Shown here piece after piece: positions 9,722 through 18,234 of a stretch of 64,000 nt of DNA. Position numbers and translations under genes: made by a program. Below the pieces are notes generated by a model. The model was not told the origin of the DNA, made no database searches, and worked only from the letters and a program-made list of their open reading frames with translations. Origin of the DNA: Gordonia aichiensis NBRC 108223 (GTDB taxonomy: Bacteria; Actinomycetota; Actinomycetes; Mycobacteriales; Mycobacteriaceae); contig NZ_BANR01000013.1 in the NCBI RefSeq assembly GCF_000332975.1, positions 25,854 to 89,853 on the forward strand. The letters run 5' to 3'. Each line of letters opens with the position of its first letter. Position 1 is the first letter of the stretch.

Positions 9722-9784
9722 CCAGTGCCGCCGTTCGCATCGATTCTGCCGATGGCAGCCAGCGAAAAGATTCGTTTGAATTAG

Positions 9785-9798
9785 GTGATGTGGATCAC
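9785..9798. promoter_or_regulatory. CRP/GlxR-like operator upstream of the MHS transporter
   Basis: GTGATGTGGATCAC matches the GTGA-N6-TCAC core of the CRP/GlxR consensus exactly on both half-sites. It lies 210 bases before the transporter start, in the only intergenic gap of the LysR-to-amidase stretch, so cAMP-linked carbon control of this catabolic cluster is plausible. This is a motif match only. Confidence 0.5.
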
Positions 9799-9879
9799 GC
9801 AATCTGTCAGACGAGGTACTCGCTGAGCACCCTCCGCCTGGCAGGTCCACTGCAGGCGCCTGAAAGAAAGGCCAGGCCG

Positions 9880-9993
9880 ATGACCATCGTGTTACCTACC
9901 CGCCGAGGCGAGGTACTCAGCCGCACAGCTGAAACACATCCTGTGCGCGCGCTGCAACATTCGTGCCAACATTCGGCAATGGTGCGTCTCTAG
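9880..9993 (+). CDS. Possible 37-residue leader ORF before the MHS transporter
   Basis: An ATG with a purine-rich ribosome binding site (GAAAGAAAGG, about nine bases upstream) opens a 37-codon frame with two cysteines (CQHSCQHS). Its TAG at 9991-9993 is one base before the GTG of the transporter, an arrangement expected for translational coupling. The peptide resembles no family I know. It could be a regulatory upstream ORF or chance; the good ribosome binding site and the exact abutment are the only support. Confidence 0.35.
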   Translation: MTIVLPTRRGEVLSRTAETHPVRALQHSCQHSAMVRL

Positions 9994-9994
9994 C

Positions 9995-11338
9995 GTGACC
10001 GATATGACTTCCACCCAGTCCCCCACCAGCGACGTAGCGACGAACAACGCCGCACATTCGGTCAGCCCTATGCAGCGGCGCGTGCTCGCGGGCGGCGCAA
10101 TCGGTCAGTTCATCGAGTTCTACGACTTCGCGCTCTACGGCCTGTCCGCAGTCGTGTTGGCGCATCACTTCTTTCCCTCGTCGAGCGACCTGACCGGACT
10201 CCTCGCAACATTCGCGACGTTCGCGGCCGCGTTCGTGATCCGGCCGCTCGGCGGCCTGTTCTTCGGCGCACTCGGCGACCGCGTCGGACGCCGCAACGTC
10301 TTGTTTGTGACACTCCTGACAATCGGCGGGGCGACCGCGCTGATCGGTTGCCTCCCTACCTACGACACCATCGGTGTCGCCGCCCCGATCCTGCTGGTGT
10401 TGTGCCGTCTACTGCAGGGGTTCTCCGCAGGAGGTGAATCCGTAGGGGCCCCGACATTTACCTACGAACACGCGCCCGTCGACCGTCGTGGCCGGTGGCT
10501 CAACACCACCATCGCGGCGACCGCCCTTCCCTCCGTAGTCGGCGGCGGACTGATACTCGTGCTCACGGAGATCATGGGAACCGACGCCTTCGAATCGTGG
10601 GGATGGCGTATCCCCTTCATCCTCGCCGCTCCCCTCGCCATTTTCGGATTGTGGATTCGCCTGCGAACCGAGGAATCGCCTGCGTTCAAGGAGGTCCTCG
10701 ACACCGTCGAGCATCACGAATCGACGCCCGTCCGCGACGCCTTCCGTGAGCCAGGCAATGTACGGCGCATGGTGCAGGTCATCTTCGTGATGGGCCTGAC
10801 CGCGATGGGCTTCTATTTCCTCACCGGCTTCTTCGTGACCTATGTCAAGACAACCGGCGGACTGACGTCACAGCAGTCGTTGATCGCCAACGGAGCTGCG
10901 ATGCTGCTCTACACCCTGCTGCTCCCGGTCATGGGCATGATCGGCGACCGAGTCGGGCGCCGCCCTATGCTCATCGCGGGCACCATCGCGATAGCCGTTC
11001 TCGCGGTCCCCTGCTTCTCGCTCGTGACCAGCGGCTCGCTAGCACTGGCAATCGCCGGACAAATGCTGTTCGTGGTCCCGATCACGCTCTATGGCGGTGG
11101 CTGCTACACCTTCTTCGTAGAGGTCTTCAAGACCCGGACACGCTTCACGAGCGCGGCGATCAGCTACAACACGGGATACGCATTGTTCGGCGGCACAGCA
11201 CCATTCGTCGGCACGTGGCTCGTCGGCACGACCGGGGTCAACGCTTCGCCCGGCTACTACATGGCGGGCGCCGCTCTCGTGGTGCTGCTCGTGATGTTCG
11301 TGACGCGAGTTCCGGAAACCCGTCACGCCACCCTGTGA
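9995..11338 (+). CDS. MFS transporter, metabolite:H+ symporter (MHS) type
   Basis: A 447-residue membrane protein of the major facilitator superfamily. The segment GGAIGQFIEFYDFALYGL is the first-helix signature of the MHS branch (ProP, KgtP, ShiA), and GALGDRVGRRNVLF and GDRVGRRPMLI are the two conserved cytoplasmic loops. About twelve membrane segments are visible. MHS carriers take up dicarboxylates, betaine, aromatic acids or ureido compounds. With a carbamoylase-like hydrolase and an amidase directly downstream, uptake of an N-carbamoyl or amide compound is a reasonable guess. The start is GTG 9995 or ATG 10004; neither has a strong ribosome binding site, but the small ORF ending one base upstream may supply ribosomes. 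Confidence 0.9.
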   Translation: MTDMTSTQSPTSDVATNNAAHSVSPMQRRVLAGGAIGQFIEFYDFALYGLSAVVLAHHFFPSSSDLTGLLATFATFAAAFVIRPLGGLFFGALGDRVGRRNVLFVTLLTIGGATALIGCLPTYDTIGVAAPILLVLCRLLQGFSAGGESVGAPTFTYEHAPVDRRGRWLNTTIAATALPSVVGGGLILVLTEIMGTDAFESWGWRIPFILAAPLAIFGLWIRLRTEESPAFKEVLDTVEHHESTPVRDAFREPGNVRRMVQVIFVMGLTAMGFYFLTGFFVTYVKTTGGLTSQQSLIANGAAMLLYTLLLPVMGMIGDRVGRRPMLIAGTIAIAVLAVPCFSLVTSGSLALAIAGQMLFVVPITLYGGGCYTFFVEVFKTRTRFTSAAISYNTGYALFGGTAPFVGTWLVGTTGVNASPGYYMAGAALVVLLVMFVTRVPETRHATL

Positions 11339-11390
11339 CCCATGCCCTTCGGCAACCATCCTTCCGCACACTTCTCGACAGGAAAGCGCT

Positions 11391-12680
11391 ATGACTTCCG
11401 ACAATTCCAGTCCCGAAACGTTCCTCGACGATTTCCACCACGTCGCAACTATCGGCGCGACCCCGGGGGGCGGAGTCGATCGTCAGGCGGGTACGGCCGA
11501 AGACCAACGAGTTCGCGCGTGGTTCACCGACTTCGCGGAACGTCGCGGCTGGCAGGTGCGGCGCGACGGCATCGGAAATCTCTTTGCCCTCGTCGAATTG
11601 GTACCCGACGCTCCGTACGTCCTGGTCGGATCGCACCTGGATTCGCAGCCTCTCGGCGGTCGATTCGACGGCGCGTATGGCGTCATCGCGGCACTGCATG
11701 CGGCGCAACGACTTCACGATGAGGTCGTTGCCGGGGCAACGGTTCCGAAATACAACGTCGCGGTGGTGGACTGGTTCAACGAGGAGGGCGGTCGATTCGC
11801 GCCGTCGATCATGGGCAGTTCGGTGTTCGCCGGATTGATGGACCAGGAGCAGATGCTCTCAGTGACCGACCTCGCAGGAGTCACCGTCCAGGAGGCGATG
11901 AGCAAAATCGGCGCGATCGGCAACGATCCGCGCCCGGATATCGTCGCCTATGCGGAGATACACATCGAGCAAGGTCGCATCCTCGAACGCGAGCAGATAT
12001 CGATCGGAGCGGTCGATTTCAGTTGGCACACACAGAAACTCGACATTACGGTGATCGGCGAGCAATCACACACCGGCGCAACAGCCATGGCGGATCGCCG
12101 GGACGCGCTCGTCGCCGCCAGTGAAGTCGTGCTGCTGGTACACAACGTGACGGGCGTGGCGGAGCCGGAGTCGTTGGTGTCGTCGGTGGGGCAATTGACG
12201 CTGGAACCTAACTCGCCCATCGTCGTGCCGCGACTGGTCAGGCTCGTTGCCGATCTTCGTGCGGAGCGCAAATCTGACGTGCTTGCCGCACGGGAAAGCC
12301 TTCTCCGGAACATCGAGTCGGTGGCGAAGCGCTACAACGTTCGCATCGAGGTGACAGACGTCGACATCAGAGAGATCCAGTACTACCCGGAAGCGGGGCT
12401 CCAGCTCGCGGAGAAGGTGGGCGCAGACGCCGGCCTCGGTGTCCGACGCCTACGCACGATGGCAGGCCACGACTCGGTGGCGATGAATCGGATCGTGCCC
12501 ACAGTCATGATGTTCGTGCCATCCGTCGACGGCGTCTCACACTGCGAACGCGAACTCACCATGGATGCAGACATGGTGGCGGGAGTCAACGCTCTCACGG
12601 GCGTCGTACGACGGTTGTGCGAGGGCGAACTCGACGGTGTCGAGGCTGGAATGTCGGACACCGGCCAGGCACGGTCATGA
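11391..12680 (+). CDS. M20-family Zn-dependent N-carbamoyl-amino-acid/ureido hydrolase
   Basis: A 429-residue member of the group that includes N-carbamoyl-L-amino-acid hydrolase, beta-ureidopropionase of the M20 type and allantoate amidohydrolase. Metal ligands are visible: His82 in SHLDS, Asp93 in GGRFDGAYG, Glu131-Glu132 in FNEEGGRF, His in EIHIEQG and a late His in GVSHCERE; the dimerisation segment GEQSHTGATAMADRRD is also typical. The reaction would release CO2 and ammonia from a carbamoyl-amino acid. Given the beta-alanine-type genes a few kilobases upstream, N-carbamoyl-beta-alanine is an attractive substrate (inference). It overlaps the amidase gene by four bases (ATGA). Confidence 0.88.
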   Translation: MTSDNSSPETFLDDFHHVATIGATPGGGVDRQAGTAEDQRVRAWFTDFAERRGWQVRRDGIGNLFALVELVPDAPYVLVGSHLDSQPLGGRFDGAYGVIAALHAAQRLHDEVVAGATVPKYNVAVVDWFNEEGGRFAPSIMGSSVFAGLMDQEQMLSVTDLAGVTVQEAMSKIGAIGNDPRPDIVAYAEIHIEQGRILEREQISIGAVDFSWHTQKLDITVIGEQSHTGATAMADRRDALVAASEVVLLVHNVTGVAEPESLVSSVGQLTLEPNSPIVVPRLVRLVADLRAERKSDVLAARESLLRNIESVAKRYNVRIEVTDVDIREIQYYPEAGLQLAEKVGADAGLGVRRLRTMAGHDSVAMNRIVPTVMMFVPSVDGVSHCERELTMDADMVAGVNALTGVVRRLCEGELDGVEAGMSDTGQARS

Positions 12681-14155
12681 GCACGACGATTGCCGCGTCG
12701 CAGCTATGTGATAAGTCGGCAACAGAACTGCGTGCCGGGTATCTCGACGGTGAGTTCACACCGATCGAGGTGATCGAGTCGACACTGCAACGCATCCGTG
12801 ATGCCAACGGTGACAGGGAAACCGGGATCAACGCGTTCACCGAGGTTCTCGACGACGAAGCACGAACCGCAGCGGCCGCCGCCACCGAATGGCTGGCGAA
12901 TGCGCGGCACCACGATGATCCGCTTCCGCCACTGTTCGCAATCCCACTCGCCACCAAAGAGAAGCACGCGTTGCAGGGACGCACCCTCGAGCAGGGTCTC
13001 GCCGCGCACCGTGGCCGTATCGCCGATCACGATCATCCAATCGTCACGCGCGTTAAGGCGGCCGGAGCGATCATTCACGCACGCACCACATCGCCCGAAT
13101 TCAGTTGCGCGACGGTCACTCATTCGCCGATGTGGGGGATCACGCGCAACCCGTTCAATCTCGCGGCATCTCCTGGCGGGTCATCGGGCGGGGCGGGAGC
13201 GGCACTCGCTGCGGGGATGGCCACGCTGGGCACCGCGAGCGATATAGCGGGATCGACAAGAATTCCCGCAGGGTTCACCGGCACCGTTGGTTACAAGGCT
13301 CCGTACGGGCGCGTCCCCGGGGCTCCGCCGCTGTGCGCCGACACTTACCGTGGTGACGGCCCGATGGCTCGCACGGTTGCCGACGCCGCACTGCTGGCCG
13401 ATGTGATGTCTGGCCGCCATCCCAGTGATCACTCCAGCTGGGGCGGCCCCGGCAATCTCGGTCGCAGGCTGGCTCATGCTCCGGACTCACTCGCCGGAAT
13501 CCGAGTCGGCATCAGCATCTCACTGGGCGACTTCGTTGTTCACCCCGACATCGCCGCGGCGACCACGAGGGCCGCCGACGCGCTTGCACAGCGCGGAGCC
13601 GAGGTCGTCGAAGTGACTCTGTCATGGACCACCACACAGATCCGCGACGCCATCTTCGCCCACTTCGGACATCTACTCGGGCCGGCAATGCGAGCCGAGA
13701 CAGCCGGCGGACCGCCCGTCGCCGCCTACACGGAACAGTTCATGCGCGACGCCGAGAGCGCCGCCCATAGGTTTTCCCACTTGGATTCCATCGTCGCCGA
13801 CGCCCGTGTGCAGAGTGAGCTGGCCGCAGCAATGTCCGATGTCGACGCACTCCTGTGCCCAGTCTCGGCCGTGACGTCACTGGCCGCAGACGGTGACTAT
13901 CTGGATGGCATCGACGTCGCAAGCTGTCCTGAAACGGTGCATCTCGAACACTATTGGGAGGCACACTTGACGAGCCCGTTCAACGTCGCCAACCGATGTC
14001 CTGTCCTCGCCGTCCCTGCAGGTGTCGCAAGCGACGGGGTGCCGATCGGCGTGCAACTGGTCAGCCATCCCTTCGATGAACTGACTCCGTTTCGGCTGGG
14101 CGCTGCACTGGAACAGGAGTTGCCTCAGCCTCGGTGGCGTTCACACTCGTCGTGA
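12677..14155 (+). CDS. Amidase-signature family amidohydrolase
   Basis: A 492-residue amidase-signature enzyme. The catalytic triad is readable: Lys94 (LATKEKHAL), cis-Ser169 (GGSSGGAG) and nucleophile Ser193 (AGSTRIPAGF); the 24-residue spacing between the two serines is exactly that of the family. Substrates range from simple amides to allophanate and carbamates and cannot be assigned here. It is translationally coupled to the M20 hydrolase, so the two probably act on successive or alternative amide/ureido bonds of one nutrient. The frame stays open upstream, but the ATG at 12677 is favoured by the ATGA overlap. It converges with the next gene with one base between them. Confidence 0.9.
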   Translation: MSTTIAASQLCDKSATELRAGYLDGEFTPIEVIESTLQRIRDANGDRETGINAFTEVLDDEARTAAAAATEWLANARHHDDPLPPLFAIPLATKEKHALQGRTLEQGLAAHRGRIADHDHPIVTRVKAAGAIIHARTTSPEFSCATVTHSPMWGITRNPFNLAASPGGSSGGAGAALAAGMATLGTASDIAGSTRIPAGFTGTVGYKAPYGRVPGAPPLCADTYRGDGPMARTVADAALLADVMSGRHPSDHSSWGGPGNLGRRLAHAPDSLAGIRVGISISLGDFVVHPDIAAATTRAADALAQRGAEVVEVTLSWTTTQIRDAIFAHFGHLLGPAMRAETAGGPPVAAYTEQFMRDAESAAHRFSHLDSIVADARVQSELAAAMSDVDALLCPVSAVTSLAADGDYLDGIDVASCPETVHLEHYWEAHLTSPFNVANRCPVLAVPAGVASDGVPIGVQLVSHPFDELTPFRLGAALEQELPQPRWRSHSS

Positions 14156-14156
14156 T

Positions 14157-14933
14157 TCAGCTAATCGCGACTGTGCGTCCTGCCGCGTGCGACGCGCGCC
14201 TCGACGCCACGTACGCGAGTACGAGCGCGACGATACCGACCACGCCGATCACCACGACCGGAGTCGACGACGACCACGCGTTCACCACGATGGCGACCAA
14301 GGCCCACGCCAGGGTGATCGGGAGTGCGGGCAGCGCGGCGCCGTACAGATAGGTGACCGCGATCCCGACGAGCGCGGCAAGGATCAGCACGACGAGTTGC
14401 CACCCGACCGACGACTCGTCGGCGATACCGCTGCGCGCGATGTCGGACGCCCAGTTGACGAACACCGCGGCCGTCGCCCACCCCGCATAGATGCCGATCG
14501 TGATGCGTACAAGCGTTGTGGTCGACGAGGATTCGTCGACCGGCATTGCCGCGATACGCGCGGCGTCGAGAAGCACGATCGCCATGACTGTGAGCAGGAT
14601 CGACGGCAGCCAGTCGATCGACGCCGCCGACACGATCAGCCAGAGCGTGGCTGCACCGCATGCGATGGCGAGGTCGACGGCGAGGCGTTGCCCGAACTGC
14701 CGTTCGCGAACGAAGACGACACCGGTGATGATCGCCAGCACATAGATGACGCTCCAGATCGCGAACGCGTAGCCGGCGGGACTGATGAACAAGTCGACGC
14801 CGTCGTCGTTGGGCTGGCCGTCGAAGAGTGCGAGCGGGACGAACACCGCGAGTGCTTGCGTGATGGACAGAATCAGGACAGCCCATGCGGCGGGTGTCGA
14901 GATGTGGGAGGACTGTCGGACGTCGGGAGTCAT
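14157..14933 (-). CDS. TspO/MBR-like multi-spanning membrane protein
   Basis: A 258-residue, very hydrophobic protein with about eight membrane segments and few charged residues. The segments ISPAGYAFAIWSVIYVL and IGIYAGWATAAVFVNWAS resemble the tryptophan-rich sensory protein (TspO) relatives in which a conserved FxIW motif sits in an early helix, but the protein is longer than classical TspO, which has five helices and about 160 residues. I therefore give the family as probable and the function as unknown. The ATG at 14933 is preferred over a TTG seven codons upstream. It ends one base from the amidase stop, convergent. Confidence 0.65.
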   Translation of the reverse strand: MTPDVRQSSHISTPAAWAVLILSITQALAVFVPLALFDGQPNDDGVDLFISPAGYAFAIWSVIYVLAIITGVVFVRERQFGQRLAVDLAIACGAATLWLIVSAASIDWLPSILLTVMAIVLLDAARIAAMPVDESSSTTTLVRITIGIYAGWATAAVFVNWASDIARSGIADESSVGWQLVVLILAALVGIAVTYLYGAALPALPITLAWALVAIVVNAWSSSTPVVVIGVVGIVALVLAYVASRRASHAAGRTVAIS

Positions 14934-15482
14934 ATGTCCGAGTTTACGGATCAAAGAAGCTCCCCAACCGCGTCATTGAGCCGCGTTCCGGTTGCGATTC
15001 GTCTCGCCCTGCGTGACATATCGCAACCGCAACTAATGAGCACCACGACCACGAGCCCAGCGACAATCAGGGGCGAAGAACCTCGCACTCCCGTCAACGG
15101 AGGAAGTCACTCACGCCGCAACCGCATCGTCGAAAGACGCTTCCTGGCAACCGAATAGACGAACGGTGCTCAAGGGAATATGAATCGGCGCGCTGGGCAT
15201 CGTCGCTGTAAGTGGTGCGGTGGTCACGGTCCGCGCTCTAGGCAACGGCGTCTTCGACGCGGACGAGGGTTCGCCGTACGAGCTGTGGTCGTCCTGGAAA
15301 GTCAGAGAAAGGGGGTGCGTGGGATCGTCGCGGCGGGCACCTCGTCTCGTTTCGCCTCGGATATCCCGCACGCGATGCCTCGAAATCGCCACGGCGTCGA
15401 CTGAACGAGGTGGTTCGAGCGGAGTGAGCAGCGACGGCGATCAGACGACGTGCAATCGTTCCCGTTGGGACGGTCATCGTTG
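14934..15482. other. Gene-free stretch between TspO-like gene and tRNA-Gln
   Basis: About 550 bases with no convincing gene on either strand: the open frames present have poor starts and no recognisable product. It holds the promoter of the TspO-like gene at its left end and the 3' flank of the tRNA at its right end. A motif of the kind TCGAGCGGAGTGAG occurs near 15415-15430. The composition is slightly less GC-rich than the flanking genes. It could be a decayed insertion at the tRNA, but no repeat of the tRNA 3' end was found. Confidence 0.6.
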
Positions 15483-15554
15483 CTCCCCCACCAGGACTCG
15501 AACCTGGAATGCCTGAACCAAAATCAGAAGTGTTGCCGATTACACCATGGGGGA
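15483..15554 (-). tRNA. tRNA-Gln (anticodon UUG)
   Basis: A 72-base tRNA. The acceptor stem TCCCCCA pairs with TGGGGGA, followed by discriminator G; the T-arm CCAGGTTCGAGTCCTGG is intact and the anticodon arm CTGA-TTTTGGT-TCAG places TTG at positions 34-36, decoding CAA. The 3' CCA is not encoded. It is on the same strand as the fabG-like gene 194 bases upstream, with a nested hairpin between them. Confidence 0.95.
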
Positions 15555-15651
15555 TTACTCGCCTAGAAGTGTGCCACAGGCACGGCTGACGATTGTGCCA
15601 CGGGTGGCCGCGGCGATCTCAACCAGCGAAGTCACGCGGACCCGACGAAAG

Positions 15652-15713
15652 ACGCGGGCCGAATTGGCAGACGCGGCTGGTACACCAGCCGCGTTCTCCA
15701 GAACGGCCCGCGT
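15652..15713 (-). terminator. Nested inverted repeats downstream of the fabG-like gene
   Basis: An inner hairpin (ACGCGGCTGGT / ACCAGCCGCGT, 15671-15681 and 15684-15694) sits inside an outer pair (ACGCGGGCCG / CGGCCCGCGT, 15652-15661 and 15704-15713). The two can form one long cruciform-like structure. It lies 36 bases after the reductase stop codon on the minus strand and before the tRNA, fitting a U-less transcription terminator. Confidence 0.7.
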
Positions 15714-15748
15714 TTGCGGGACGAGACCGGCCCGCGCCCGACCGACCC

Positions 15749-16504
15749 TCAGTCCTTCGGGCCGCCGGCGACGTAGATGACCTGGCCGGAGACGAAGCCC
15801 GCGCCCTCGGAGACGAAGAACGACGCGGTGTGCGCGATGTCCTCGGGCTTGCCGGTGCGGGCGACAGGGATCGCCGAGGCGTTGAGCTTCTTGAACTCCT
15901 CGAAGTCCATGCCGACGCGGGCGGCGGTGGCTGCTGTCATGTCGGTCTCGATGAAACCGGGGGCGATGGCGTTGGCGGTCACGCCGAACTTGCCCAGCTC
16001 GATGGCGAGCGTCTTGGTGAAGCCCTGCATGCCTGCCTTGGCGGCCGAGTAGTTGGCCTGACCGCGGTTGCCCAGAGCCGACGTCGACGACAGGTTGACG
16101 ATGCGACCCCACCCGGCGTCGACCATGTACTTCTGGCAGGCGCGGCTCATCAGGAAGGCGCCGCGCAGGTGCACGCCCATGACGGCGTTCCAGTCGTCGA
16201 CGCTCATCTTGAAGAGCAGGTTGTCGCGCAGGATGCCCGCGTTGTTCACCAGCACGGTCGGCGCGCCGAGTTCGGCGGCCACCTTCTCGACGGCAGCGGT
16301 GACCGACGCCTCGTCGGACACGTCGGCCCCGACGGCGATCGCCTTGCCGCCCGCATCGTTGATGGCCTTCGCGGTCTCGGTGGCGGCCTCCTCGGTGATG
16401 TCGAGAACGGCGACGGCCAGACCGTCGTCGGCGAGGCGCTTGGCCACCGCCGCGCCGATGCCGCGTCCCGAACCGGTCACGATTGCTGTCTTCTGCGCGC
16501 TCAT
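15749..16504 (-). CDS. SDR-family 3-oxoacyl-ACP/CoA reductase, FabG-like
   Basis: A 251-residue short-chain dehydrogenase. The nucleotide-binding motif TGSGRGIGAAV is at the N-terminus, the structural NNAG motif near residue 86, and the catalytic Ser-Tyr-Lys triad appears in SSTSALGNRGQANYSAAKAG; the tail VSGQVIYVAGG is FabG-like. It would reduce a 3-oxoacyl thioester with NAD(P)H, but SDR substrates are hard to predict and a secondary alcohol substrate is possible. A strong ribosome binding site (AAGGAG) precedes the ATG. The gene is monocistronic, divergent from glmU across 197 bases. Confidence 0.88.
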   Translation of the reverse strand: MSAQKTAIVTGSGRGIGAAVAKRLADDGLAVAVLDITEEAATETAKAINDAGGKAIAVGADVSDEASVTAAVEKVAAELGAPTVLVNNAGILRDNLLFKMSVDDWNAVMGVHLRGAFLMSRACQKYMVDAGWGRIVNLSSTSALGNRGQANYSAAKAGMQGFTKTLAIELGKFGVTANAIAPGFIETDMTAATAARVGMDFEEFKKLNASAIPVARTGKPEDIAHTASFFVSEGAGFVSGQVIYVAGGPKD

Positions 16505-16701
16505 CCGAACTCCTTCATTACGTGTGCGCCTACTGTGACGTGCGTCCCTTCGGTTCTATCAGTCGACACACGCGGCACCTCCACCACCTGCACCGAAGTC
16601 AGCGACGCGCGGGCTACTCAGTAGTATCGGGCCGTCGCGCGTCGAGACGGTGGTCTGAGGCGGATGCGGCCGCATGATCCCGACCCTCGGAAGAGGTGGA
16701 T

Positions 16702-18177
16702 ATGACAGAGAAGTCAGCAGCGACAGCCGTGATCGTCCTCGCCGCAGGCGCGGGCACTCGGATGAAGTCCAAGACCCCGAAGATCCTGCACGCCATCGGC
16801 GGACGCTCACTCGTCGGCCATGTGCTGCACGGTGCGGCAGCCGCATCCCCTGATCGTCTCGTCGCCGTCGTGGGCCACGAGCGCGAACGCGTCACTGCGG
16901 CCGTCAACGAGATCGCCGACGAGCTCGGCACCGACGTCGTTGTGGCCGTGCAGGATTCGCCCGCCGGGACAGGCGATGCAGCGCGTGCAGGTCTGACCGC
17001 ACTCCCCGACGACTTCGTCGGCACCGTGATCGTCACCGCCGCCGACATCCCACTCCTCGACGGCCGGACGATCGAGGATCTCGTCGCCACACACACAGCA
17101 GGCGAGGGCGCAGCAGTCACGCTGACCGGGTTCATCGCCGACGAGCCGACCGGTTACGGGCGCATCATCCGCACCAACGACGGATCGGTGCAGGCCATCG
17201 TCGAGGAGAAGGACGCGACCGACGCGCAGCGCGCGATCACCGAGGTCAACGCGGGCATCTACGCCTTTGACGCCGACGCGCTGCGCACTGCGCTGCAACA
17301 GCTTTCCACCGACAACGCGCAGGGGGAGTTCTACCTGACCGACGTCATCGAGATCGCACGTACGGGGGGCAAGACCGTCCGCGCACACATCGTCGATGAC
17401 CCGCTCGTCGTCGCGGGCTGCAACGACCGTGCACAACTGTCCGCACTCGGCTCCGCGCTCAACGCGACGATCGTCCGACGTCACCAGCTCGCGGGCGTCA
17501 CCGTGGTCGATCCGGCAAGCACGTGGATCGACGTCGACGTGGAGATCGAGTCCGACGTCCGGATCGAACCCGGTACCCAGCTGCACGGTCGCACCCGCAT
17601 CGCCGAGGACGCCGTCGTCGGCCCCGACACCACCCTCACCGACGTGGTGGTCGGGCGCGGGGCGTCGGTGATCCGTACCCACGGCTCCGAGGCGGTCGTC
17701 GGCGACGACGCTTCCGTCGGCCCGTTCGCCTACCTGCGCCCGGGCACCGACTTGGGTGCGCGAGGCAAGATCGGCACCTTCGTCGAGACCAAGAAGGCCA
17801 GCATCGGCGCAGGTAGCAAAGTCCCGCACCTCACCTATGTCGGCGACGCGACGATCGGCGAGGAGTCCAACATCGGGGCGTCGAGCGTCTTCGTCAACTA
17901 CGACGGCGTCAACAAGCACCAGACGGTGATCGGGTCGCATTGTCGGACGGGCTCGGACAACATGTTCGTCGCTCCGGTGCAGGTCGGTGACGGCGCCTAT
18001 ACCGGGGCAGGTACGGTCATTCGGGACGATGTCCCGCCCGGCGCCCTCGCGGTCTCGTCGGGTCCACAACGCAACATCGACGGTTGGGTACCCCGCAAAC
18101 GCCCCGACACGGCAGCCGCGCGCGCCGCGATCGAGGCGGGCGCGACCGATACCCGGCCCGAACAGCCCGGCTCCTAG
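16702..18177 (+). CDS. glmU: Bifunctional UDP-N-acetylglucosamine pyrophosphorylase/glucosamine-1-phosphate acetyltransferase
   Basis: A 491-residue two-domain cytoplasmic enzyme making UDP-GlcNAc for peptidoglycan. The N-terminal uridylyltransferase has [18 protein letters not shown], the middle has [20 protein letters not shown], and the C-terminal half is a left-handed beta-helix of hexapeptide repeats ending with the acetyltransferase region ([20 protein letters not shown]). The ATG at 16702 has a ribosome binding site GGAAGAGG; a GTG six bases upstream overlaps that site and is less likely. It is followed at 57 bases by prs, the same pair as in mycobacteria. Confidence 0.97.
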   Translation: MTEKSAATAVIVLAAGAGTRMKSKTPKILHAIGGRSLVGHVLHGAAAASPDRLVAVVGHERERVTAAVNEIADELGTDVVVAVQDSPAGTGDAARAGLTALPDDFVGTVIVTAADIPLLDGRTIEDLVATHTAGEGAAVTLTGFIADEPTGYGRIIRTNDGSVQAIVEEKDATDAQRAITEVNAGIYAFDADALRTALQQLSTDNAQGEFYLTDVIEIARTGGKTVRAHIVDDPLVVAGCNDRAQLSALGSALNATIVRRHQLAGVTVVDPASTWIDVDVEIESDVRIEPGTQLHGRTRIAEDAVVGPDTTLTDVVVGRGASVIRTHGSEAVVGDDASVGPFAYLRPGTDLGARGKIGTFVETKKASIGAGSKVPHLTYVGDATIGEESNIGASSVFVNYDGVNKHQTVIGSHCRTGSDNMFVAPVQVGDGAYTGAGTVIRDDVPPGALAVSSGPQRNIDGWVPRKRPDTAAARAAIEAGATDTRPEQPGS

Positions 18178-18234
18178 CCACGCCACCCACCGGCGGAGCC
18201 ACCCACCGGCCGACGATCGAGTAGAAGAGTTTCC

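Noticed and set aside
14934..15554. Integrated element or attachment site at tRNA-Gln
   Set aside because: No integrase, no phage or plasmid gene and no direct repeat of the tRNA 3' end was found in the flanks.
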